Assembly (NCBI RefSeq): GCF_027579695.1
Contig: NC_083571.1
Coordinates: 85,015,888-85,079,887 of the forward strand
Origin: Neoarius graeffei
Taxonomy: Eukaryota; Chordata; Actinopteri; Siluriformes; Ariidae
Reading direction: 5' to 3'
Length of the DNA: 64,000 nt
Part shown: piece by piece, positions 1-11,376 of the stretch
Numbering within the stretch: the stretch's first letter is position 1
How the letters are laid out: every line of letters starts with the position of its first letter
Translations under genes and position numbers: made by a program
Notes under the pieces: model-generated
The model's database searches: none
What the model saw: the letters and a program-made list of their open reading frames with translations, nothing else
Told to the model about the DNA's origin: nothing

Positions 1-68
1 CACAGGAGGAGGTGGACAACTGGAAGGCCTCACTGTTGCGCGCTGGAGTCTATCCTGAGAAAACAACA
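1..68 (+). CDS. dnm3: Dynamin exon, region just before the GED (partial at window edge)
   Basis: The window opens inside an exon. Read from base 3 in frame it gives QEEVDNWKASLLRAGVYPEK, the segment that follows the PH domain in classical dynamins (DNM1: EEVDSWKASFLRAGVYPER). It ends at 68 before a good donor (gtaaga), in phase 0. Dynamins are large GTPases that assemble on the necks of budding vesicles and drive membrane scission. The GTPase, middle and PH domains must lie upstream of the window. The next coding exon is 4.8 kb downstream at 4897 and is also in phase 0. Confidence 0.85.
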
Positions 69-216
69 GTAAGATAACCGTATCCATAACCTATACTGCT
101 GTACAGCACTCACCTGTCGGGTATACACACTGTACACTGTCTACTGCTCAAGTGGATAGCATTGAAAATGCAACCCATTGGTCTGAAGCGGGTTATATTG
201 CTTTACTCCAGGATTT

Positions 217-698
217 TTAAAGGTGACCTATTATACCCCTTTTCCACAAGTTGACACAGTTCTCTGAGGTCTTAATGAAATGTCTATGACATGCTTTGGA
301 TAAAACACCACAGCTCCCTTCTCACCCTAATTTGAGTGCCTGTCCCCTTAAAGGATAATGAGCCACTGCTCATGCCCCCCCCCCCCCCCCCCCCTTCCAC
401 GAGCCTGTCAGGTAGCACTTTCCTCATGAATATTCATTTGCAAAGGCAGTTCTCAATCCATGAGTGGAGATACTCAGACGAGGGGGAGGCACAATTCTAA
501 TGAGCTCCTCTTGTGACATAGAAAATGGAGCCAAATCTGAACGGCTTGTTGAAGCACGTGTTTTCTGAAATGGACAGCCCAAAAAAAACCTGACTGGATG
601 TCTTATTTCATAGTTTGTGGGTTGGTAGCACTCCAGATACCTAAATATTTGTGCACAAGCACTGAAAAAGTGAGTTTTTCATAATATGTCGTCTTTAA
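217..698 (+). mobile_element. TTAA-flanked nonautonomous element, copy A
   Basis: Both ends carry TTAA (217-220 and 695-698). The termini are imperfect inverted repeats: left TTAAAGGTGACCTATTAT, right complement TTAAAGACGACATATTAT. TTAA duplication is typical of piggyBac-like elements. A related copy lies inverted at about 24396-24898. No transposase is present. A poly-C run sits at 375-394. Confidence 0.6.
375..394 (+). repeat. Poly-C tract
   Basis: A run of about 20 C residues inside the TTAA element. Its length is likely to be unstable or misassembled. Confidence 0.9.
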
Positions 699-1441
699 TA
701 TAGCTTGTTCTATTGTATCTTCAACACATGTACACCTTATACTGTATATCCACGACCAGAGGTGGACAAAGTACCCAACTTCATTCCTTAAGTCAAAGTA
801 CAGATCCCACTGGTCAAATGTTACTCCGATACAAGTGAAAGTTGTCCAGTCAAATTTTTATTTAAGTTAAAGTACTGAAGTACTTGCTTTTAAAAATACT
901 CAAGTATTAAAAGAACATTTTCTGCCAACGCATTGTTGTATTATTGCCACAACGCTTACAAAACCTAATGCCGTTACCAAAGACAGAAATGTGAATTCAC
1001 AAAATGAACGCATGCTGTGCCATTATGGTGGTTTAACGTTAAGCTAGCTAGTCAGTGAAGCTCCATCTGACATGCTAGCAAACTCTTTTCAAACTCGAAA
1101 TCATATTGGGTAGCTAACGCTACAAGAAAAGAAAGATTTATACATTCTGTTTATTTGGCAAGATTATGCTGAAACGTACAGTATTTCTGAAAGGACTTCA
1201 GATAAGTTAATGTTATTCATGTTAGCGTAACACAGTTTTTACATGCTAACTAACAGTGTCCAAGTTAACTAGCTATGTGTTGAGGTTAGCCATGGACAAG
1301 GCTACGGCAACTTGGCAGGTAAATCCATAGAAAGTCATTTCACTAACCAGACTGCATAGCTACATTTGCAACGTTATCACTAGCTCTAAAAGCACAGACA
1401 ACTTCACTGCAAGCTTTCTCTTGGAATAAAACATTTATATA

Positions 1442-3047
1442 CAACCCCGATTCCAAAAAAGTTGGGACAAAGTGCAAATTGTAAATAAAAAACGGAATGC
1501 AATAATTTACAAATCTCAAAAACTGATATTGTATTCACAATAGAACATAGACAACATATCAAATGTCGAAAGTGAGACATTTTGAAATTTCATGCCAAAT
1601 ATTGGCTCATTTGAAATTTCATGACAGCAACACATCTCAAAAAAGTTGGGACAGGGGCAATAAGAGGCTGGAAAAGTTAAAGGTACAAAAAAGGAACAGC
1701 TGGAGGACCAAATTACAACTCATTAGGTCAATTGGCAATAGGTCATTAACATGACTGGGTATAAAAAGAGCATCTTGGAGTGGCAGCGGCTCTCAGAAGT
1801 AAAGATGGGAAGAGGATCACCAATCCCCCTAATTCTGCGCCGACAAATAGTGGAGCAATATCAGAAAGGAGTTCGACAGTGTAAAATTGCAAAGAGTTTG
1901 AACATATCATCATCTACAGTGCATAATATCATCAAAAGATTCAGAGAATCTGGAAGAATCTCTGTGCGTAAGGGTCAAGGCCGGAAAACCATACTGGGTG
2001 CCCGTGATCTTCGGGCCCTTAGATGGCACTGCATCACATACAGGCATGCTTCTGTATTGGAAATCACAAAATGGGCTCAGGAATATTTCCAGAGAACATT
2101 ATCTGTGAACACAATTCACCGTGCCATCCGCCGTTGCCAGCTAAAACTCTATAGTGCAAAGAAGAAGCCGTATCTAAACATGATCCAGAAGCGCAGACAT
2201 CTTCTCTGGGCCAAGGCTCATTTAAAATGGACTGTGGCAAAGTGGAAAACTGTTCTGTGGTCAGACGAATCAAAATTTGAAGTTCTTTATGGAAATCAGG
2301 GACGCCGTGTCATTCGGACTAAAGAGGAGAAGGACGACCCAAGTTGTCATCAGCGCTCAGTTCAGCAGCCTGCATCTCTGATGGTATGGGGTTGCATTAG
2401 TGCGTGTGGCATGGGCAGCTTACACATCTGGAAAGACACCATCAATGCTGAAAGGTATATCCAGGTTCTAGAGCAACATATGCTCCCATCCAGATGACGT
2501 CTCTTTCAGGAAAGACCTTGCATTTTCCAACATGACAATGCCAAACCACATACTGCATCAATTACAGCATCATGGCTACGTAGAATAAGGGTCCGGGTAC
2601 TGAACTGGCCAGCCTGCAGTCCAGATCTTTCACCCATAGAAAACATTTGGCGCATCATAAAACGGAAGATACGACAAAAATGTCCTAAGACAGTTGAGCA
2701 ACTAGAATCCTACATTAGACAAGAATGGGTTAACATTCCTATCCCTAAACTTGAGCAACTTGTCTCCTCAGTCCCCAGACGTTTACAGACTGTTGTAAAG
2801 AGAAAAGGGGATGTCTCACAGTGGTAAACATGGCCTTGTCCCAACTTTTTTGAGATGTGTTGTTGTCATGAAATTTAAAATCACCTAATTTTTCTCTTTA
2901 AATGATACATTTTCTCAGTTTAAACATTTGATATGCCATCTATGTTCTATTCTGAATAAAATATGGAATTTTGAAACGTCCACATCATTGCATTCTGTTT
3001 TTATTTACAATTTGTACTTTGTCCCAACTTTTTTGGAATCGGGGTTG
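1442..3047 (+). mobile_element. Tc1-like transposon, family 1, copy 1
   Basis: Flanked by TA at 1440-1441 and 3048-3049. The ends read caaccccgattccaaaaaag and its complement. The core aaaaaagttgggac recurs about 195 bp inside each end (near 1637 and 2838), giving the IR/DR layout seen in Sleeping Beauty-type elements. Two close relatives are at 11377-12977 and 16794-18396. It is inserted in the hAT-type element at 757-3979. Confidence 0.95.
1751..2827 (+). pseudogene. Tc1 transposase with one premature stop
   Basis: The reading frame runs 358 codons from [11 protein letters not shown] to GDVSQW, interrupted only by TGA at 2495-2497, where the sister copies have glutamine. Both halves are in the same frame. 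The helix-turn-helix region (about residues 26-60), WSDESKFEV with the first catalytic D, QHDNAKPH with the second D, and SPIENIW with the E are all present. Spacing between second D and E is 34 residues (DD34E). Met19 (MGRGSP) is an alternative start. The product would be truncated before the second catalytic D. Confidence 0.9.
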
Positions 3048-3557
3048 TACCTCAATATGCTTCTGCAGGTTGGACGGCAAGTTTTTGTAGGCTGTGATGT
3101 GGTTTGTTTCGACAAACAAAGCAAACATTTAAAACGAAACGCATCTTTAATCCTTTCAGAAAACTGAAATATGGGTTCTAGGTATGGCCATGGGTGCGTG
3201 CATTCCCCAGAAGAACCGCCTCCTTCCGTTCAGCCATCAACTGATTGTGTTAAATAATTCTGCGGAGAAATAATTGAGCTTGAGTTTATACAGTCTATGG
3301 ACAGGATGTGACCCTAGTGATTACTGATAGGCTGTCTCAGTGTCACCTGCGAAAAAACCAATCACGTTTTAGAAAAGAAAAGAAAAAATATCCACTTTCA
3401 AAGCCACTTAATAGTAACGAGGACCTTGATAGAAATGTAGTGGAGTAAAGAGTACAATATTTGTCTTTCAAATATAGCGAAGTTAAAGTCATAAGTTTCT
3501 AAAAAAAATAATACTCAAGTAAAGTACAGATACTCAAAAAATGTACTTAAGTACAGT

Positions 3558-3929
3558 CTCATCTCATCTCATTATCTCTAGCTGCTTTATCCTGTTCTAC
3601 AGGGTCGCAGGCAAGCTGGAGCCTATCCCAGCTGACTACGGGCGAAAGGCGGGGTACACCCTGGACAAGTCGCCAGGTCATCACAGGGCTGACACATAGA
3701 CACAGACAACCATTCACATTCACACCTACGGTCAATTTAGAGTCACCAGTTAACCTAACCTGCATGTCTTTGGACTGTGGGGGAAACCGGAGCACCCGGA
3801 GGAAACCCACGCGGACTCGGGGAGAACATGCAAACTCCGCACAGAAAGGCCCTCGCCGGCCACGGGGCTCGAACCCGGACCTTCTTGCTGTGAGGCGACA
3901 GCGCTAACCACTACACCACCGTGCCGCCC
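3558..3929 (-). mobile_element. V-SINE-type SINE, copy 1
   Basis: tRNA-like head at the 3929 end (GGTGTAGTGGTTAGCGCTGT as box A, GGTTCGAGCCC as box B), conserved central core around tccaaagacatgcaggtt, and a tail ending in gataatgagatgaga repeats. The duplication tacttaagtacagt flanks it at 3544-3557 and 3930-3943. It is inserted in the hAT-type element. Confidence 0.95.
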
Positions 3930-4896
3930 TACTTAAGTACAGTACTCAAGTAAATGTACTTCATTACTGTCCACCTCTGTCCACGACTATCCGGTTTGTC
4001 TTCAGCTACACTTTTAAAGCAGCACATGATGACCATTGATCCCAAATATCTGTCAAAAATGCAGTGCAATAGTTTTATTGTAATTTTAATACTTTTAGAT
4101 TAACCTATATACTTGAGTCCTGTTGTGTAACTCAAAATGTTTACTTGTGTTTCGATTTGGCAGTATCCAGTAAGACTTCGTTCTCGCATTCTAGTTTCGG
4201 ACTTAACCTTTTTCCCAGAGTGTTTCTGAGCATGTGTTTTCTTTCAGAGTCATTTTTTCCCCCCTGAACATTTGTACTTTTTCTGTTCACTTTCTCACAG
4301 TCCTCTCTCTGACTGTGTGCGAATATGTGTGTCACCTCTCTGAGACTGTTCAAGTTTAAGGGCAGGAGTCTGAACGTGACCTCTCTGAATGTGTACAAGA
4401 CACTTCTAAAGTGTCAGTATATGTGTCCTGTTTGTTAGTGCGTATCGCTTGCTCTGCCACTTGGCCAGCAGTCTTCAGGCTCTCTACCGGCTGCTCTACC
4501 GTCAGCAGGCCGCCTGCATTCCTCAGCTCTTGTGTCACTGTGTTGAGGAGAAGAGAGGGGAAAGAGGGGCGTTAATGTCTGTTTCTAATCAGCTCCCTCT
4601 TTTTTTACCCTCTTTCTCCATCTCAGTCTCCATCTCTCCCGTTCTCTAGTTCTTTCTCGTGCTCTTTTTTCCTCTCATGGTGAAACTTGCTGAATGATGT
4701 TAGAGATCTGTCAGGGTTCTGTCCTTCCCTGTCCCTGGATGTACCGTATTATGTCCTTCTGTTTCTTTCTCTCATTCTTTTATTGTCTCTAGCTAATGTC
4801 TTGTACTCTGATTCTATTTCTTACTCTTATAACTATGACACTTCATTCTTTCCATGCATCTTGCCCACATCTCTCTATCTCTCTGTCCTTTGTCAG

Positions 4897-5061
4897 GCAG
4901 ATGGTGAGAGCTCAATGGTGGATGAGAACTTGTCCATGGACCCACAGTTGGAGAGGCAGGTCGAGACCATCCGCAACCTGGTGGACTCTTACATGAGCAT
5001 TGTCTACAAGAGCATCCGAGACCTGATTCCCAAAACCATCATGCATCTGATGATCAACAAC
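4897..5061 (+). CDS. dnm3: Dynamin GED exon 1
   Basis: 55 codons, phase 0 at both ends, acceptor tgtcag at 4891-4896 and donor gtcagt at 5062. The encoded protein contains [20 protein letters not shown] and [16 protein letters not shown], the signature of the dynamin GTPase effector domain. The GED packs against the stalk and stimulates assembly-dependent GTP hydrolysis. The acceptor was placed at 4897 rather than 4901 because only 4897 keeps the DPQLER frame. The upstream spacer [13 protein letters not shown] is more divergent, as is usual before the GED. Confidence 0.92.
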
Positions 5062-5860
5062 GTCAGTGATGGTTATGCATTTCCTCTCTCAGCCCAAAAT
5101 CAAATATTAAAGTGTTATGTTGTTAAATTATTTGGAAAGTCAAGCAAGTAAATGAACTTGACCGTTCATGTCATAGTCACTGAAAATAGTTTCTCATTGG
5201 TTAACAGCTGTCCAGTCAGAACATTTCTCAATCAACGCTTTTGATACTGTGTAAGCCTGCTGTAACTATGACGACCATAAATAATAATTAGGTGTATGTT
5301 TACCATCCAAACTATGGATATCACATACAACCTGGAAGCTAAAAAGTGTAGGGATGTAAGCAAATACGAACGGCCCTTGCGGGTACATTTCAAGTGTTGA
5401 CTCTGTTAGTCACTGTCACCTCTGTTATCGTTAAACTGGGCGATCCGTTAACAGAATTGGTGATAACAGAGTTGACATTTCCCACCATTTCGTGTCTTAA
5501 CTCCAGTTGCTAACCTCAAAATAGCTACCACATGGCATGTATAAAAACAGAACTTTATGCATTTTAATCATATTATTGTTTAAAAAAAAAAGATTCACTC
5601 CAATATCACAATAACAGATTTGATGAATAATTAATCTACTGTTGGTGTATCTTCAACATTTTGTTCAAATTAATGAGAGAAGAAACGTAACATGCCTCAC
5701 TGCCTTTCTGAAGTTTCCTGCCAGAGGAAGTGACATCACTCAGTGCAGGGGTCATGCGTATTATTAAAAGTCTTTGTGGACTTTATGCGGCTTTAGAACA
5801 GAGTTAACAGAGTTGACAAGAACATTGGGACGGATCGTTTTTTTATTACTGAAATTTCAC

Positions 5861-6238
5861 ATCTCATCTCATCTCATTATCTCTAGCCGCTTTATCCTTC
5901 TACAGGGTCGCAGGCAAGCTGGAGCCTATCCCAGCTGACTACGGGCGAAAGGCGGGGTACACCCTGGACAAGTCGCCAGGTCATCACAGGGCTGACACAT
6001 AGACACAGACAACCATTCACACTCACATTCACACCTACGGTCAATTTAGAGTCACCAGTTAACCTAACCTGCATGTCTTTGGACTGTGGGGGAAACCGGA
6101 GCACCCGGAGGAAACCCACGCGGACACGGGGAGAACATGCAAACTCCGCACAGAAAGGCCCTCGCCGGCCCCGGGGCTCGAACCCAGACCTTCTTGCTGT
6201 GAGGCGACAGCGCTAACCACTACACCACCGTGCCGCCC
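5861..6238 (-). mobile_element. V-SINE-type SINE, copy 2
   Basis: Complete head, core and tail on the - strand. Flanked by the exact duplication tgaaatttcac at 5850-5860 and 6239-6249. Confidence 0.95.
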
Positions 6239-6834
6239 TGAAATTTCACATAATACAGAAAATAGACTTTCTATGCAACTGATTTTATAACAGTTAATAG
6301 AATAAGCCCCAAATAGATTGTTAGACTGAATCACTTCATGTTTATTCAAGTTGAATGTATGAACCAGTAGTTGAAGACAGCCAATAATGTGGGGGGTGGG
6401 AGTCATTTAGTTAATATATTATGGATAAATTGGGTCTAAAATGTACATCAAGCATTGCTATTGGTGAAAGTTTGTCATAATTTGCATTACTGTTCAAAAC
6501 TGATTCAATAAAGATTTTCTTTTGTGGAAAATAACAAAAGATTTATCTCGGAGACGTGAAATGTACCCCTAATTCTAGAATGACCCGAATATATTATTTG
6601 GATTGAACAGATAATGCATCCTAAACAAATGCGAATATAGATACGGACAAAAGGTGGTGTATAGGGAAGAGTCGTCAAGGTTCAGCAAAATTCCCATCAC
6701 AAATACAACTTAAAAACCATGACAAAAATCTAACCAAAAACTAGACACAGGAAAATATAAACACATTGTTCTTCTGTTTGTCAGTCATTTCATGAGAAAG
6801 TGGTGTGCATTTCTGATTTGAAGAAAATATATTA

Positions 6835-7130
6835 TCTGGCCAGAAGTATGTGGGCACCTGGCTATCACACCCATACCGTATATGGCTCTTCACCAAACTG
6901 TAGCCACAAAGTCGGAAGGGCACAACTGGCTCGAATGTATATTTTATGTTGTAGCATTACAATTTCCCTTCATTGAAACTAAGAGACCTAAATGTGTTCC
7001 AGCATGACAATGCCACTGTGCACCAACAGAGCTCCATAAAGACATGGTGTGCCAAGGAAGAACTCGAGTGACCTGCAACAAGCACATATGGGTGTGATGG
7101 TCAGGTGTCCACAAACTTTTGGCCATATAG
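6835..7130. mobile_element. Short Tc1/mariner-type nonautonomous remnant
   Basis: The end tggccagaagtatgtgggca near 6838 is inverted at 7095-7128 (ggtgtccacaaacttttggc). This terminus is common on small fish Tc1-type elements. The interior is about 230 bp of degraded transposase-end sequence (VFQHDNATVH-like reading). No complete ORF. Confidence 0.6.
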
Positions 7131-7300
7131 TGGATCTGCACCACAAACAAAAGATTATAGAACCCCATTTTGACTCAGAGCAGCACTCCATGGTGTGTCC
7201 CAGCTTTATAGTGGATTCTGATAGCATGTCCAGTGAACTTTTCTGATCTTTCTGGAACATAACAACCCCAAAATAATTTTATTAGATGACTATTGTCAAC

Positions 7301-7678
7301 GGGGTGGCACGGTGGTGTAGTGGTTAGCGCTGTCGCCTCACAGCAAGAAGGTCCGGGTTCGAGCCCCGTGGCCGGCGAGGGCCTTTCTGTGTGGAGTTTG
7401 CATGTTCTCCCCGTGTCCGCGTGGGTTTCCTCCGGGTGCTCCGGTTTCCCCCACAGTCCAAAGACATGCAGGTTAGGTTAACTGGTGACTCTAAATTGAC
7501 CGTAGGTGTGAATGTGAGTGTGAATGGTTGTCTGTGTCTATGTGTCAGCCCTGTGATGACCTGGCGACTTGTCCAGGGTGTACCCCGCCTTTCACCCGTA
7601 GTCAGCTGGGATAGGCTCCAGCTTGCCTGCGACCCTGTAGAACAGGATAAAGCGGCTAGAGATAATGAGATGAGATGA
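7301..7678 (+). mobile_element. V-SINE-type SINE, copy 3
   Basis: Full-length + strand copy. Duplication gactattgtcaac (7288-7300) versus gactatcgtcaac (7679-7691), one mismatch. Confidence 0.95.
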
Positions 7679-8309
7679 GACTATCGTCAACTGTAACTTT
7701 GTAAGTTGATTTGCATTGAGCAAGTTAACTTGCTCAGTCACGTCAGATAGAAGATAGAAATCTACATTGTTATTATAATTTTTCCAGCAGCCCTGATTTT
7801 TTTTTTTTCATTGTTTTCCAGGACATAGTGGTAGGGTTAACCAAAGCAAACAAAAATCAAACTTCTGGTATAGACCACACACACTTCTGGTTTTAATCCA
7901 TACACAAAAACAGATACGAATTTTGAGTGGCAAACAGGTAGAGATACAATTACTGATATTGGCACTGTTTTACACCCCGACTCTTTTTGCCCACTTCACA
8001 GTTGAACCAGTGGGAACGTTTCATTTTCATTAATTGTGTGCTTAGACTGACATTCCTGCGAGGATCAGTCAAAACAATCAATCAGTTCCCAGTGTCAGTG
8101 TTAATAAGTGAAAAATAAAATCAGAACTGGGCATGCTGATGAGCAATGGGTGGTGTGATGTGTTGCCACCTGAAGTTGATATTTTCCAAAAGTAGCATTT
8201 TGATTACTACACTTTAATTCCTCGTGTATCACAGCAATGCTATCAATTTTTATTTATTAAGAAATATCTGGTCATACTTTTCACTCATGTGGTGGTGGTG
8301 GTGGACTGA

Positions 8310-8660
8310 GTCATCGCAGGCAACGAATCTCATTCTCCCGGTCATTTAGTGACGATGCCTGCGATGGCTGAGGAGTCCAATGTGCGAAGCGCAGACGCCG
8401 TTGGCAGTCATCGCAGATGAAGTGATGGTGTGGGGGTGATGGGTTGAGGGGCAGCGGCGGGGGCAGCAGCAACATGATGCCTTCGCAGGCTTTTCTCTAT
8501 CAGCCTGGTAGTCCTCTTTTCTTCAGAGGTTTTGCAGCCATCTTGGCAGATCTTGTGCCACTGGGCACGGTCTTGAGCCTTCCTCTCCCAAGATGAAGGA
8601 TCGATGTTGTAGGCCTTCAGGGTGGCTTTCAGGACATCTTTATAGCGCTTGCGTTGTCCT
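8310..8660 (-). mobile_element. LINE 3'-end fragment
   Basis: The - strand reads RYKDVLKATLKAYNIDPSSW followed by ERKAQDRAQWHKICQDGCKT. This is the same C-terminal segment seen in the larger LINE remnant at 47877-48842 (CKRDLKACSILPESWEAQAE). 5'-truncated. Clade not determined. Confidence 0.7.
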
Positions 8661-8898
8661 CATTTATAGTCACATGGAATGGAGCAAAATATCTATAAAA
8701 TAAGCTACTTCCTGATATTATAACTGTCCCTCTCCAGCCACTCATTTTTTCTCTCTGTTGAAGTTGCAGCTTGTCATGTTACTAAGAACCTGCAAAAATG
8801 TCTGTACTGAAGCCTTTCCTGTGACACAAACCTTACTGTTCAAACTTAAAGTGAGTGTTTCAGAGCACTGACATTGGAGACTCTGTACAAAAATGCTA

Positions 8899-10750
8899 CA
8901 ACCCCGAATCAGAAAAAGTTGGGATGGTATGGAAAATGCAAAACAAACTAATAATCATAATAATAAGTTAATATCCATCCATTCCTGCATTTCAGGCTGC
9001 AGCACATTATAAAAAAAGTTGGGACGGGGCAATTTAGGGCTATTAATGAGGTAAAACAATTAAATAATGATGTGATTTGAAACGGGCAATGTCAACTGGT
9101 GATTGTAATCATGATTTGATACAAAATCGGTATCCAAGAAAAGCCTAGTCTCTGAGGAACAAGAATGGAGCAAGGATCTCCAGTTTGTCAACAAACGTGT
9201 GAGAAGATAATAGAAATGTTTAAAAAAACAATGTTCTTCAAAGAAAGATATGAAGGGGTTTGGATATTTCACCCTCTTACGGTGCGTGATATCATTCACG
9301 ATTCAAAGAATCTGGAGGAATTTCAGTGTGTAAAGGGCAAGGGCACAAGCCTAAGCTGAACACCTGTCCCTCAGATGGCACTATGTCAAGAGCTGTCATC
9401 CATCGATAGTTGATATAACCAGATGGGGTCGGGATTACTTTGGCAAACCTTTGTCAAGCACAACAATACAGCATTACATCCACAAATGCCAGTTAAAACT
9501 TTACTGTGCAAAAAGGATGCCTTATGTTAACTGCGTCCAGAAGCACCGTTGACTTCTCTGGGCTTGGAGGCATCTGGGATGGACCATCACATAGTGGAAA
9601 TGTGTATTGTGGTCAGTTGAGTCAGTATTTCAAGTGTTTTTTGTAAGAAATGGATACCGTGTGCCAAAGACAAAAGACAAAGACAAAAAGATAAAAAGGA
9701 CCATCCAGACTGTTATCAGCAACAAATCCAAAAGTCAGGGTCTGTCATGGTATGGGGTTGTGTCAGTGCCCTTGGCAAAGGTATCTTACACTTCTGTGAT
9801 GGCAGCGTTAATGCAGAAAAGTACATTAAGATTTTTGAGCAACATACGTATGCTGCCTTCAAGATCACATCTTTTCCAGGGATATTTCAACAAGACAATG
9901 CAAAATCACATTCTGCACACATTGCAAAGGCATGGGTGTGGAAGAAGAGGGTGCCTGTCACCTATGTCCCCAACAGAGAATGTCTCATCTCATCTCATTA
10001 TCTCTAGCCGCTTTATCCTGTTCTACAGGGTCGCAGGCAAGCTGGAGCCTATCCCAGCTGACTACGGGCGAAAGGCGGGGTACACCCTGGACAAGTCGCC
10101 AGGTCATCACAGGGCTGACACATAGACACAGACAACCATTCACACTCACACCTATGGTCAATTTAGAGTCACCAGTTAACCTAACCTGCATGTCTTTGGA
10201 CTGTGGGGGAAACCGGAGCACCCGGAGGAAACCCACGCGGACACGGGGAGAACATGCAAACTCCGCACAGAAAGGCCCTCGCCGGACCCGGGGTTCGAAC
10301 CCAGGACCTTCTTGCTGTGAGGCGACAGCGCTAACCACTACACCACCGTGCCGCCCCAATAGAGAATGTGTGAAATGAAAAATACAACGACGACCTCGTA
10401 CTGTTGCACACTTTAAGACCTGTTTGCGGGAAAATGGGACAAAATAACACCTGAAATACTTCATCACTTGGTGTCCTCAGTCCCTAAACATCATTTAAGT
10501 GTGGTGAGAAGGAATGTCAACATTATAAAGTGGTAAATGCTTCACCGTCCCAATTTTGTTTCGAAATGTGTTGTAAGAATCGAAATTGAAATGTGTTTAT
10601 TTGGGGGGGATTAATGAATTTAAAACATCAAATAATGTACTGTTGTATTGTTTTGAGTGCAATACAGGTCAAAGATTACTTACAAACCAATGTTTTCAGT
10701 TTTAATTTCAATTTCAGCATAATTTCCCAACTTTTTCTGATTTGGGTTTG
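8899..10750 (+). mobile_element. Old, degraded Tc1-like element
   Basis: Ends caaccccgaatcagaaaaag and ...ctttttctgatttgggtttg, flanked by TA at 8897-8898 and 10751-10752. About 1.47 kb after removing the SINE at 9984-10356. Transposase remnants in shifted frames include MVWGCVSALGKGILHFCDGS and FQQDNAKSHSAHIAK near 9747-9940. The sequence differs clearly from family 1, so it is an older, separate family. Confidence 0.85.
9984..10356 (-). mobile_element. V-SINE-type SINE, copy 4, nested in old Tc1
   Basis: Full-length. Duplication caacagagaatgt (9971-9983) versus caatagagaatgt (10357-10369). Confidence 0.95.
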
Positions 10751-11376
10751 TAAATAAACTCCTCCTCTCCTCAGAGAAAACTTCATTATCACAACCATGT
10801 CAGTGATTACACACTATTTTTAATCCCTTGTTCGAATAGAGAAAACAGAAAAAAAGTCCTTGAAGGTATGTAGTTCTTGGGGGATTCTCTAGTGGGTAGT
10901 TTTATAAAAAAAAAATGCATTTTTTCCTTGTTACATTATAGCTGCACGTACGTGGTGTGATCAAAAAGTTCACAGACCATTCCTGTTGCGAACCAACGGA
11001 GCGCAGAATGGTCATGCATGCAGTTTGATGCGGTGTCACTATGATGACTAGCTGTCGTGGAAAACAAGCTGCTGATACCAAAAGCAGGTAGTTTTGAGTC
11101 AAGTCATGCTGGTACCATGCTGTGGAAAAAGGCCGTTAGTTCCTGAAGTGCGGACACACAACAAAGGGGGAACTTCCTCCATTACTTTTAAGAACTAGCC
11201 TGAAAGTGTTTATCAAACCATGAACTTCAGCATTAATGTCCCGTAAGTAATGTTAATGAAGTAACGTGTGACCATAGTTAATATGTATTAATTGATGCTT
11301 ATTTAAATGTTAATAAATCTTTATTAAAGTCATGATTAAAAATAAGTCTACATAAATTACAGCATGTTTCTATATA

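Larger units (their letters stand above)
757..3979. mobile_element. hAT-type nonautonomous element with 8-bp target duplication
   Basis: The left end cagaggtggacaaagta and right end ...tactgtccacctctg are inverted repeats. They are flanked by an exact 8-bp duplication, tccacgac, at 749-756 and 3980-3987. An 8-bp duplication fits the hAT superfamily. A Tc1 (1442-3047) and a SINE (3558-3929) are nested inside; without them about 1.2 kb remains. No transposase ORF is visible. Subterminal DNA is rich in aagta/tactt motifs. Confidence 0.8.
69..4896 (+). other. dnm3: Dynamin intron (69-4896)
   Basis: Starts gtaaga and ends tgtcag. It holds a TTAA element (217-698) and a hAT-type element with nested Tc1 and SINE (757-3979). 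From 3988 to 4896 I see only simple AT-rich and pyrimidine-rich intron sequence with no gene. Confidence 0.8.

Noticed and set aside
2064-2273. Antisense [17 protein letters not shown] and its repeats at 12147 and 17568
   Set aside because: Reverse-strand shadow of the Tc1 transposase, repeated because the element is repeated.
10950-11110. Possible mariner end (gtgatcaaaaagttcacaga)
   Set aside because: Only one end resembles a mariner or reverse-strand ORF; no partner inverted repeat or transposase found.
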